Source: Halolamina pelagica
GTDB taxonomy: Archaea > Halobacteriota > Halobacteria > Halobacteriales > Haloferacaceae
DNA: 64,000 bases
Direction of reading: 5' to 3'
NCBI RefSeq assembly: GCF_900115675.1
Contig: NZ_FOXI01000011.1
Span: 1-64,000 of the forward strand
Position numbers and translations under genes: made by a program. Below are positions 16,888 to 25,400 of the stretch, piece by piece (position 1 is the stretch's first letter; each line of letters starts with the position of its first letter). A model generated the notes under the pieces. It searched no databases, was not told the origin of the DNA, and worked only from the letters and a program-made list of their open reading frames with translations.

Positions 16888-17721
16888 TCAGTCCAGCAGT
16901 TCGTCCAGCCCGCGTGCGGGGTAGCCGACGACGGTGTCGACGCCGGCGCCGTGGAGGCCCTCGACCCGGCCGCGGATCGTCCCCTCGTCGCCGACGATCG
17001 CGAAGTCCGTGCTGGCGGCGAGCAGCACCTCCCTCGCCCGGCCGGTCGCCGACGAGTCGGTCTCGCAGTCGTCCGGGAGCGCGCGCCTGACGGGGCCGCG
17101 CCGGGAGACGTACGCGCCGACGGCGTCGAGGATCTCGTCCTCGTCGTCGGTCAGGACGGTGGGGGCGTACACCGCGAGGTCGCCCTCGAAGCCGGCGGCC
17201 CGCAGCGAGCGGGCGTCGCGCTCGGTCGACCGCGAGAGCAGTTCGAACTGGGTCGCGCCGGTCGCGAGCGCGACGCGTTCGACGCCCTCGGTGCCGACCC
17301 AGGCGTCGGAGTGCTGCTCGCGGCCCTCACCCAGTCGCGGCGCGATGGCGCGCTGGCTCTCCTCCTCGGAGAGGTAGGCGCCGTGGCCCGCGACGAGCAC
17401 GCGCCCGACGCCCTCGGGGATCGACGCCGCGAGCGAGTCGTCGCCCAGCGGGTCGAGGCCGTCGGCGCGGACGGGCGTGGTGACCCGGACCGTGGCGGCC
17501 GCCGCGAGCGCGCGGAGTGTTTCAGTGTCCGGGAACGCCTCGCGACCCTCGTAGTCGATTACGAGCGTCGACGCCGGGAGGTCGGTCGCGCGGGCGAGGT
17601 CGACCTCCGTGGGCTTGAGCGCGACCGCGTCGATGCCGACACGCGGGAACGGCCCGACGGTGGCGTCGCTCGTGGTTCGCTGGCTGGTGCTGTCGGGCGT
17701 GGTGGTGTCGGGCGTGTTCAT
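16888..17721 (-). CDS. conserved haloarchaeal protein (luciferase-like TIM barrel remnant?)
   Basis: The protein has 277 residues. An N-terminal Thr/Ser/Asp-rich tail (TPDTTTPDSTSQRTTSDAT) precedes a compact domain starting VGIDAVALKPTEVDLARATD. The C-terminal block FAIVGDEGTIRGRVEGLHGA, then GVDTVVGYPARGLDELLD, resembles the end of F420-dependent luciferase-like enzymes. The middle lacks their cofactor loops, so it may be a structural relative rather than an enzyme. I cannot assign a function. It converges with the CPBP gene, 23 bases away. Confidence 0.6.
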   Translation of the reverse strand: MNTPDTTTPDSTSQRTTSDATVGPFPRVGIDAVALKPTEVDLARATDLPASTLVIDYEGREAFPDTETLRALAAAATVRVTTPVRADGLDPLGDDSLAASIPEGVGRVLVAGHGAYLSEEESQRAIAPRLGEGREQHSDAWVGTEGVERVALATGATQFELLSRSTERDARSLRAAGFEGDLAVYAPTVLTDDEDEILDAVGAYVSRRGPVRRALPDDCETDSSATGRAREVLLAASTDFAIVGDEGTIRGRVEGLHGAGVDTVVGYPARGLDELLD

Positions 17722-17922
17722 AGCGAGAGCTCCTGGGTACTGCGGTGGCTATGCGAGAACTGCGCGGATCTAGAATCGCGGAACGCGATCCATCGCCTGT
17801 GCGGCCATGCACTCCCCCATACCTCGCTCACCGTGATAAGCGTGTCGTCACTCCGAGCGGAACGAGAAGCCAGTCGAGCAGGCTCGAACACCCCCAACCG
17901 AACGACGACCTGACTCCGCCGA

Positions 17923-18522
17923 CTACACCGGGAACTCGGCTTCCGGCTCCACGACCCGGTCCACGGTCTCCGGCGCGCGCCAGTCGGTCGTGAGTTCGAG
18001 TAACTGCACCAGCATCCGGCCGGTCGCGCCCCAGACCGTGTAGTCGCCGACGTGGAAGTAGTGGAGGCGCACGTCGCCCACCTCGGGGCGTTTCCGGCGC
18101 TCGGACTCGTAGTTCGCGGGGTCGATCAGGGCCGAGATCGGGAGTTTGGCGACCTCCACCGCCTCGACGCCGTCGGGTTCGTAGCTGCGGTCTGGCACCC
18201 GCGCGACGAACGGCCGGATCGCGTAGCCCGAGGTCGTCGTCGTGTCATCGAGGCGGCCGACGATCGAGGGTTCGGACTCCCGGAGCCCGATCTCCTCCCA
18301 CGCCTCCCGGCGGGCGGTGTCGACCAGGTCCGGGTCGAACGGCTCGCGGCCGCCGCCGGGGAAGGCCATCTGGCCGGCGTGGGAGCCGAGGTCGTCCGAG
18401 CGTTTGATGAACAGCAGCGCGGGCTCCTCGCCCCCGTCGACGACCGGGGCGAGCACGCTGGCCCAGCGCTCCGCGTCGGCGACCGTCACCGGTTCGTAGC
18501 CGCCGACCCCCGAGAGTTCCAT
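17923..18522 (-). CDS. Nudix hydrolase, CoA pyrophosphatase type
   Basis: The protein has 199 residues. The Nudix box lies around residues 56-80 (PGGGREPFDPDLVDTA and REAWEEIGL), preceded by SHAGQMAFPGG, the signature of CoA-type diphosphatases such as NudL. VWGATGRMLVQLLELT and the DDTTTTSGYAIRPFVARV block also match that subgroup. Predicted action: cleavage of CoA or its oxidised forms to phosphopantetheine and ADP in the cytoplasm. The ATG at 18522 (MELSGVGGYEPV) is chosen over an upstream codon at 18549. Confidence 0.88.
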   Translation of the reverse strand: MELSGVGGYEPVTVADAERWASVLAPVVDGGEEPALLFIKRSDDLGSHAGQMAFPGGGREPFDPDLVDTARREAWEEIGLRESEPSIVGRLDDTTTTSGYAIRPFVARVPDRSYEPDGVEAVEVAKLPISALIDPANYESERRKRPEVGDVRLHYFHVGDYTVWGATGRMLVQLLELTTDWRAPETVDRVVEPEAEFPV

Positions 18523-18565
18523 ACGTGAGTGTCGGCGCCAGTCGGGCAAAAACGCTTCGTCGGTC

Positions 18566-19111
18566 TCAGTCCACGAGGGCGAGCAGGCGGTCCCGCGTCT
18601 CGCCCAGCTCCACCGGTCCCCACGCCTCGGCGTCGTACGTCACGTCGACCAGCGTCGCCGCGCGCTCGGCGTCGTCGTCGTCGACGACCGTCTCGGACTC
18701 CTCGCGTAGGCGCTCGGCCACGTGCTCGGCCGCGGCCGCGTGGTCGACCGAGCGCTCGGGCACGTCGAGGATGTGGGGCAGGTCCTCGCCCTCCGCGGGC
18801 AGCATCGGGAACGCGACCGGGCCGACGACCAGCGCCTCGTCGGCGTCGCCAGAACGCTCCGTGTTCCCGCTGGCTAACGGATCGCTACGCGATTCGTGAA
18901 CGTCGACGTCGCCAGCGACGGCCTCGGCCGGGAGCTCGACGAGGTAGTACTCCCGAACCGCCTCCGCGACGGCCGCCGAGACGGCGTCCTCGCGCACGTC
19001 GGCGCCGCGACGGTAGGCGAGTTCGACCAGCGCCCGCTCCAGTTCCGCGCGGGTCAGCGCGTCGAACAGGTCGACGACGCCCGCGAGTTCGTCGTGGGTG
19101 GCCTCCTCCAT
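18566..19111 (-). CDS. conserved haloarchaeal acidic protein (DUF7109-like)
   Basis: The protein has 181 residues and is strongly acidic. The N-terminal part (DELAGVVDLFDALTRAELER, about 7-26) resembles a short helical DNA- or protein-binding segment, followed by LAYRRGADVREDAVSAAVAEAV. The C-terminal half (VVGPVAFPMLPAEGEDLPHIL, DVTYDAEAWGPVELGETRDRL) forms another conserved block. There are no catalytic motifs. The Nudix gene follows in the same direction 43 bases on, so a two-gene unit is plausible. The DUF number is from memory. Confidence 0.6.
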   Translation of the reverse strand: MEEATHDELAGVVDLFDALTRAELERALVELAYRRGADVREDAVSAAVAEAVREYYLVELPAEAVAGDVDVHESRSDPLASGNTERSGDADEALVVGPVAFPMLPAEGEDLPHILDVPERSVDHAAAAEHVAERLREESETVVDDDDAERAATLVDVTYDAEAWGPVELGETRDRLLALVD

Positions 19112-19171
19112 CGCCCGGGAGTGCGACGGGAGCGGGGAAAAGTACGCGGGTCCGTGTGGAGACGGCCGGCG

Positions 19172-19740
19172 TCAGTTCGCGTCGGTGTTCGTCGCCGTCC
19201 CGTCCTCGACGGCGACGGTCACTGTCGTCTCCCCCGTCGGGGTCCGGATGCCGTAGTCGATCTCCCGGCCCGGATCGGCGTCGCGGGCCTCCGCGGTCAC
19301 GGTCGCGGTGCCGGACTCGCCCGGGTCGAGCGGGACGTCGAACCCCTCCGGCTTGTACAGCGGGTACGAGAAGTTCACCGCGCCGCGGAAGGTGCCCGGC
19401 CCGTCGCCGACGTTCTCGGCCGCGATCGTGATCTCGAACGTCTCGTCCGGGGCGACCGCCGCCGGGGCGTCGGCGGCCCACTCCCACGCGGGCGGCGGCG
19501 CCGTCGCCTTCTCGACCGCCAGGTCCCACTCCCGTGGCCCGTCGTTGTCGTCGAGTCGGAGCACCGGCGGGGAGTCGAGTTGGGCCGGCGTCTCGAAGAG
19601 GAGCCAGCCGCGTCTGTCGCCGTTTTCGGGGGCGTACGCGTTGCCGGGTACGTCGAGGTCGACCGGATAGCCGTGCTCGGGGGTGATCGGGGCGTACGAC
19701 TCGCCGTCAGCGACGAGCGTGAACGTCTCCCTATCTTTCT
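19172..19740 (-). pseudogene. DUF4352-like exported protein gene, 5' end lost to an insertion
   Basis: The reading frame preserves a DUF4352-like domain: FTLVADGESYAPITPEHGYP, LDVPGNAYAPENGDRRGW and LLFETPAQ, followed by a CARDB-like adhesive domain (ITIAAENVGDGPGTFRGAVN). Proteins like this normally begin with a lipobox signal peptide. Here the frame upstream of KKDRETF runs straight into an insertion-sequence hairpin (giving FTPAVNGGILSS), and no signal peptide is present. The authentic N-terminus is missing, and I found no matching 5' fragment beyond the element, so the gene is probably dead or at best makes a non-exported protein. The frame can be read to ATG 19804 inside the element. Confidence 0.7.
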
Positions 19741-20112
19741 TCGAGGAGAGAATCCCGCCGTTCACGGCGGGCGTGAATCCGCCAACGCCTCCGCGAACCC
19801 GCATCGGCGCTCATACGGATATTTAAGTAGCATCGTGTTGTAGCATGACGTACACCGAGGCGATTCGTCGCCACTCTAAATGCACAGTATCGGGACTCCG
19901 AGAACCAGACCGTTCGAGACACCCTCTCGAACCGCTGTGGTGTCTCGGTTGCGAGATAACTCCGAGTCCCCTTGCCGGGGATAGGAGTAACGGCGGTGTG
20001 GCCCCGCCATCGACCTGTCATGCCGACGGGTCGTAAACCAGCAAATATCCCAACCCAGCGGTGCGGTGCCGTGGGAAGCCTCGCCGTTTACGGCGAGGAG
20101 GAGGTCACCGCT
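19738..20112 (+). mobile_element. IS200/IS605-derived short element(s) with right-end hairpins, no transposase
   Basis: Two strong hairpins of the kind found at the ends of haloarchaeal IS200/IS605 elements bracket about 375 bases. One is CCCGCCG-TTCA-CGGCGGG at 19754-19771, which with its flanks reads as a right end on the minus strand. The other is CCTCGCCG-TTTA-CGGCGAGG at 20079-20098, preceded by GTGGGAAG and followed by AGGAGGTCAC, as in a plus-strand right end. Between them lie only short frames (for example 19845-20036, MTYTEAIRRHSKC) with no tnpA or tnpB motif. It is either a MITE-like deletion derivative or two remnants placed head to head. It has cut the 5' end from the adjacent gene. 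Exact boundaries are estimates. Confidence 0.6.
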
Positions 20113-20195
20113 ATCGGGTGTGAAAAATTGGAGAACGGTAGTCGACGGAGCGGTTCGGCGGTCGGCCGGGGCGGGCGTGAGTTAGTTTCCGAACG

Positions 20196-21860
20196 TCACA
20201 TCGCGCCGCCCATGCCACCCATACCGCCCATGCCGCCCATGCCGCCGGCGCCGCCCTCGTCCTCGTCGCCCGAGGTCGAGAGGTCGCCGGCCGCGATGAT
20301 GTCGTCGATTTTGAGCACGAGGTTCGCGGCCTCGGTGGCGCTGGAGACGGCCTGCTCCTTCGAGTGGGCCGGCTCGACGACGCCAGCCTCGTAGGTGTCC
20401 TCGACCTCGCCGCTGTAGACGTTCAGGCCGGCAGTCTGATCGCCGGCCTCGTGGGCCGCGCGCAGGTCGACCAGCGTGTCGATGGAGTCCAGCCCCGCGT
20501 TCTCGGCGAGCACGCGCGGGACGAGTTCGAGCGAGTCGGCGAACGCCTCGACCGCGAGCTGCTCGCGGCCGGTGACGCTGTCGGCGTACTCGCGCAGGCG
20601 GCTGGCGAGTTCGACCTCGATGGCGCCGCCGCCGGCGACGACGCGACCGTCCGAGACGGTCGTCGAAACGACGTCCAGCGCGTCGGAGACGCCGCGCTCG
20701 AGCTCGTCGACGACGTGGTCGGTCGAGCCACGCAGCAGGAGGGTGACGCCGTGGGCGTCGTCGCCCTCGACGTAGAACATCTCGTCGTCCTCGTCACGGC
20801 GCACGGAGCCGTGGCCGAGGTCGGCGGCGTCGAGGTCCGCGAAGTTGGAGACGACGTTGCCCCCGAGGACGTTCTTCAGGAAGCTGATGTCCGAGGACTT
20901 CACGCGGCGGGCCGCGAGGACGCCCTCCTTGGCCAGGTAATGCTGGGCGAGGTCGTCGATGCCCTTCTGGCAGAACACCACGTCCGCGCCGGTCGCGGCG
21001 ATGGCGTCGACCTTGTCGCGGAGCTCCTGCTCCTCCTGGTCGAGGAAGGACTGGAGCTGGTCCGGCGAGTCGATCGAGACGTTGGTGTCCACGTCGGCCT
21101 CGTCGACCTCGATGGCCGCGTCGAGGAGGAGCGTGTCGGCGTCCTCGACCTCGCTGGGCATGTTGTCGTGGACGGGGTCCTTCGAGACGACCGCGCCGTT
21201 GAGCAGGTCGCTCTCGGAGACCGCACGGCCCTTCTGGGTCTCGACCTTCAGGTTCGCGAGGTCGACGACGTGGCTGCCGTCCTCGGCCTCGACCGTGACG
21301 GCCTCGACGGCCTCGACGATCAGCTGGGCGAGGTGCTCCTTGTCGAGCTCGGCGCCCTTGCCGGTCATCGACGTCTCGGCGACCTTCGCGAGCAGCTCCG
21401 TGTCGCTCGGGTCGACGGTCCGCGAGATGTCCTCGACCTCCTCACGAGCCTGCTCGCTCGCGAGGTGGAACCCCTTGATCACCGCGGTGGGGTGGATGTC
21501 CTGCTCGAGCAGCTCCTCGGCGTTCTTCAGGAGCTCGCCCGCGATCGCGACGGCCGTCGTCGTCCCGTCGCCGGCCTCCTCCTCCTGGGTCTCGGCGACT
21601 TCGACGATCATCTCGGCCGTCGGGTTGTCGATGTCCATCTCCTCGAGGATGGTGACGCCGTCGTTAGTGATGGTCACGTCGCCCATCGAGTCGACGAGCA
21701 TCTTGTCCATCCCCTTCGGGCCGAGCGTGGAACGAACGGCCTCGGCGACCGCCCGAGCCGCAGAAATGTTGTACTCCTGTGCGTCCTTGTCCTTCACTCG
21801 CTGGGAGTCCTCACCCATGATGATCATGGGCTGGCCTCCGCCGCGCTGTCGCTGGCTCAT
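20196..21860 (-). CDS. ths: thermosome subunit (group II chaperonin)
   Basis: This is a 554-residue chaperonin. The ATPase signatures are RSTLGPKGMDKMLVDSMG and NDGVTILEEMDIDNPTAEM near the N-terminus, GDGTTTAVAIAGELL near residue 97, and VAGGGAIEVELASRLREYA toward the C-terminus. The tail is a run of GGM repeats (SGDEDEGGAGGMGGMGGMGG), typical of haloarchaeal thermosomes. It forms double eight- or nine-membered rings that fold proteins with ATP in the cytoplasm. Which of the several haloarchaeal subunits it is cannot be settled. A strong TATA box gives a leaderless message. Confidence 0.97.
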   Translation of the reverse strand: MSQRQRGGGQPMIIMGEDSQRVKDKDAQEYNISAARAVAEAVRSTLGPKGMDKMLVDSMGDVTITNDGVTILEEMDIDNPTAEMIVEVAETQEEEAGDGTTTAVAIAGELLKNAEELLEQDIHPTAVIKGFHLASEQAREEVEDISRTVDPSDTELLAKVAETSMTGKGAELDKEHLAQLIVEAVEAVTVEAEDGSHVVDLANLKVETQKGRAVSESDLLNGAVVSKDPVHDNMPSEVEDADTLLLDAAIEVDEADVDTNVSIDSPDQLQSFLDQEEQELRDKVDAIAATGADVVFCQKGIDDLAQHYLAKEGVLAARRVKSSDISFLKNVLGGNVVSNFADLDAADLGHGSVRRDEDDEMFYVEGDDAHGVTLLLRGSTDHVVDELERGVSDALDVVSTTVSDGRVVAGGGAIEVELASRLREYADSVTGREQLAVEAFADSLELVPRVLAENAGLDSIDTLVDLRAAHEAGDQTAGLNVYSGEVEDTYEAGVVEPAHSKEQAVSSATEAANLVLKIDDIIAAGDLSTSGDEDEGGAGGMGGMGGMGGMGGAM

Positions 21861-22176
21861 GTGTACCGAAGGATTGTCCGTGGTTCTATATAAATGTTTC
21901 GTAGCGTGTGGGATATACGGCCTCCGGTCAGGACCGGTTTATCCAGCAAAACCGGAAGCAAGCGGTCCATCTCACCTCAATCGTGTGTTCGTTTACCATG
22001 TCACAGTTCACCGCATTTTGCTTCCTTTATGTACTCGTTCGACGGCGGCGAGGACGAGGCGCTCCCCGATCGGGCGAGGAGCGAGCGTCGACGGACTGGT
22101 ACCGAGTCGAAGGCGGTAGTCGGCTAACGGCCGTGCGAAGTCGAGGAGAGAAAGGGGGTCGTTGGCGGGCGAGTCG
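21861..22176. other. intergenic region between thermosome and small conserved gene
   Basis: The 316 bases contain the thermosome promoter and a second AT-rich stretch (GGTTTATCC at about 21936 and CTTTATGTA at about 22027). A 32-codon frame from ATG 22029 to 22127 has no recognisable relatives and I do not call it. I see no RNA gene here. Confidence 0.5.
21887..21894 (-). promoter_or_regulatory. thermosome TATA box
   Basis: TTTATATA on the minus strand ends 27 bases before the ATG at 21860, with an A-rich BRE-like GAAACA just upstream. It is among the clearest core promoters in the window and resembles those of heat-induced chaperonin genes in other haloarchaea. Confidence 0.75.
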
Positions 22177-22356
22177 TCAGGTCTCGGGGAACTCACCTCC
22201 GTCCGGATCCGCCAGGTACTCGGCGTCGGCCGCGTCGGGTTCGGGGAGTTCCTCCGCGTCGAAATCCGTCTCCGCGTCCCGGGAGGCGAGCCGGGACTCC
22301 AGTTGCCGGCGTTTGTTCCGCCCTTTCCGTTCGCGACCGCTTTTCGTGTCTGGCAT
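22177..22356 (-). CDS. small conserved haloarchaeal protein, Lys/Arg-rich N-terminus
   Basis: This 59-residue gene reads MPDTKSGRERKGRNKRRQLE, then SRLASRDAETDFDAEELPEP and an acidic end (AEYLADPDGGEFPET). The first 20 residues are basic and the rest strongly acidic. A MPDTKSGREkxGRNKRxQLE start is shared by small proteins in many haloarchaea, none with a known function. The charge split suggests nucleic-acid or ribosome association through the N-terminus, which is only a guess. It stands alone between the thermosome promoter and the divergent glutamate synthase gene. Confidence 0.75.
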   Translation of the reverse strand: MPDTKSGRERKGRNKRRQLESRLASRDAETDFDAEELPEPDAADAEYLADPDGGEFPET

Positions 22357-22460
22357 CTACACCCGTGGTAACATCACACACAGTTATCAACGTTTCGGGG
22401 GTATGCGACCAGCTACGCCGATCATTCACGAAAGTTCGGACTGTTTCTAGGGACAGGCTG

Positions 22461-22468
22461 ATAAACTA
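22461..22468 (+). promoter_or_regulatory. candidate TATA box of gltB
   Basis: GATAAACTA lies 25-32 bases before the GTG start at 22493, consistent with a leaderless transcript. Confidence 0.45.
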
Positions 22469-22492
22469 TGCGATATACTCTCACCCAAGACC

Positions 22493-25400
22493 GTGTCACA
22501 GAGTACCACGAACAGAACCACGCGCCTCGCGGACCCGACCGAGGCGCGGTCGAACTGCGGCGTCGGCGCCGTCGTCGACCTCGACGGCGGCCCGTCCCAT
22601 CGGACGGTGGCCGACGCACTGGAACTGCTGAGTAACCTCGAACACCGCGGCGCGACCGGCGCCGATCCGGACACCGGTGACGGCGCGGGCATCATGCTCC
22701 AGCGGCCCGATCGCTTCTTCGAGGCCGTCGTCGACGCCGACCTCCCGGAGACGTACGCGGTCGGGAGCGTGTTCATGCCCGACGACGCCGACGCCCGGGA
22801 AGGGCTACAGGAGCGGTTCGAGGCCCACCTCGCCGCCCACGACGTGTCGACCGTCGCGTGGCGGGACGTGCCCACGAACAACGAGCCGCTGGGCGAGACC
22901 GCCCGCGAGTCCGAGCCCGACGTGTGGCAACTGTTCGTCGCACCCGACGGCATCGACGACGAGGCGTTCGACCGCGCGCTCTACGTCGCGCGCAAGGAGC
23001 TGGAACGGGCCGTCGACGACGACGACCCGCCGGGCGCCGAGCGCTTCTACGTCCCCTCGCTTGACCGCCAGCGCCTCGTCTACAAGGGACTGCTCACCAG
23101 CGAGCAGCTCGCCGACTACTACCCCGACCTCCGTGACGGGCGCGTCGAGTCCGAACTCGCGCTCGTCCACGCGCGGTTCTCGACCAACACGCTCGGCGCC
23201 TGGCACCTCGCCCACCCCTACCGCGGGATCGTCCACAACGGCGAGTTCAACACGATCCAGGGGAACGTCAACTGGATGCGCGCCCGCGAGACCGACCTCG
23301 CGGACGACGCGTTCGGCGACGACCTCGACAGCCTGAAACCGATCGTCGACGACCCCGAGCAGTCCGACACCGCCAGCGTGGACAACACGCTCGAACTGCT
23401 CACTAGCACCGGCCGCAGCGTCGAACACGCGCTCCGGATGCTGATCCCCGAGGCCTACCGCGGCGACGAGGAGATGCTCCCCGAGCGCACGGCGTTCTAC
23501 GACTACCACGCCAGCCTGATCGAGCCGTGGGACGGCCCCGCGCTGGTCGTCGCGACCGACGGGCAGAAAGTCGCCGCCGCGCTGGACCGCAACGGGCTCC
23601 GCCCCTGTCGGTACGACGTGACCGAGGACGGGCGACTCGTCATGTCCTCGGAGGCCGGCGCGCTCGACACGGATCCCGCGGATATCGAGCAGCGCGAGCG
23701 ACTCTCGCCCGGCCAACTGCTGGTCGCCGACCCCGAGGCGGGCCGGATCGTCCCCGACGAGGAGGTGTTCGACGATCTCGCCGACGAGAAGTACGCCGAG
23801 TGGGTCGACCAGGAGCAGCAGCGACTTCCCGAGCGCGACTCGTTCGCGCTCCGGGGCGACGACGCCCTTCGCCCCCGCCAGGCCGCGTTCGGCTACACCC
23901 ACGACCAGATCGACCAGCTGCTCGAACCGATGGCCCGCGACGGGAGCGACCCAGTGGGGTCGATGGGCGACGACACCCCCCTCTCGGTGCTCGCGGACCA
24001 CGAGCGCCCGCTGTTCAGCTACTTCAAACAGCTGTTCGCGCAGGTCTCCAACCCGCCGATCGACTACATCCGCGAGGAGTTGGTCACCTCGCTGGAGACG
24101 CGGCTGGGCCACCAGCGCAACCTGCTCGACGAGACGCCCGCCCACGCCCGCCAACTCGTGCTCGACTCGCCGGTGCTCACCGACCCCACCGCCGAGCGCA
24201 TCAAGAACCTCGACGGCGGCGACGCCGCGCTCTCGACGACCGTCGTCGACACGACGTTCGACCCCGAAACGGATCTCGAAACCGCAGTCCAGGACCTGCG
24301 CGCCGACGCGACCGCGGCCATCGAGGCCGGCGCGGACATCGTCGTGCTCTCGGATCGGGAGGTGGGCCCGGACCGACTCGCGATCCCGAGCCTACTCGCG
24401 ACGGGCGCGGTCCACCACTCGCTGGTCCGGAACGGGCTCCGGAACCACGCCGGCCTCGTCGTCGAGTCCGGCGACCCCCGCGAGGTCCACCACCTCGCGA
24501 CGCTGGTGGGTTACGGCGCGGGCGCGGTGAACCCCTATCTCGCCTACCAGACGATCGAGGACGTCGTCGCCGGCCCCGACGGCGCCGACCGCGAGGCGGC
24601 AATCGCGGCCTACGTCGACGCGCTGGAGGACGGCCTGCTGAAGACGATGGCCAAGATGGGCATCTCGACGGTCGAGAGCTACCAGGGTGCGCAGGTGTTC
24701 GAGGCCGTGGGCCTCGACGACGACCTGGTCGCCGAGTACTTCGAGGGGACCCGCATCCGGACGGGCGGCATCACGCTCGACCAGATCGAGGCCGACCTGC
24801 GTGGGCGCCACGAAGTCGGCTTCGGCGACGGCGGCCAGCAGGGCGCCGCCGACACCGACGACCCGGACCTCGAACGCCAGGGGGAGTACGAGAGCCGGAC
24901 GGGCGGCATCAAGCACGGGTGGAACCGGAAGACGACCGGGACGCTCCAGCAGGCGGTCCGGCAGGGGGACTACGGGATCTACGAGGAGTTCGTCGACCTC
25001 GTCGAGGGCGGCACGGCCCATCCCGAGACGCTGCGGAGCCTGCTCGCGTTCGACAGCGACCGCGAGCCCGTCGACGTCGACGACGTGGAGTCGATCGAGT
25101 CCATCGCCGAGCACTTCTCGACGGCCGCGATGAGTCTCGGCAGCCTCTCACCGGAGGCCCACGAGAACAACGCGGTCGCGATGAGCCGCACCGGCGGGAA
25201 GGCCAACACCGGCGAGGGCGGCGAGCCGCCCGAGCGGTTCGACACCGAGCGCGCCTGCGAAGTCAAGCAGGTCGCGTCGGGCCGGTTCGGCGTCACCGCC
25301 GATTACCTCAGGGACGCCGAGGAGATCCAGATCAAGATGGCCCAAGGATCAAAGCCCGGCGAGGGCGGCCACCTCCCCGGCGAGAAGGTCAACGAGATGA

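Noticed and set aside
20364-21893. A 509-codon plus-strand frame opposite the thermosome
   Set aside because: It is Val/Leu/Asp-rich antisense of the chaperonin with no motifs; the minus-strand gene is certain.
22029-22127. Small frame MYSFDGGEDEALPDRARSER in the thermosome upstream region
   Set aside because: Thirty-two residues with no recognisable relative and no clear promoter; a chance frame is as likely.
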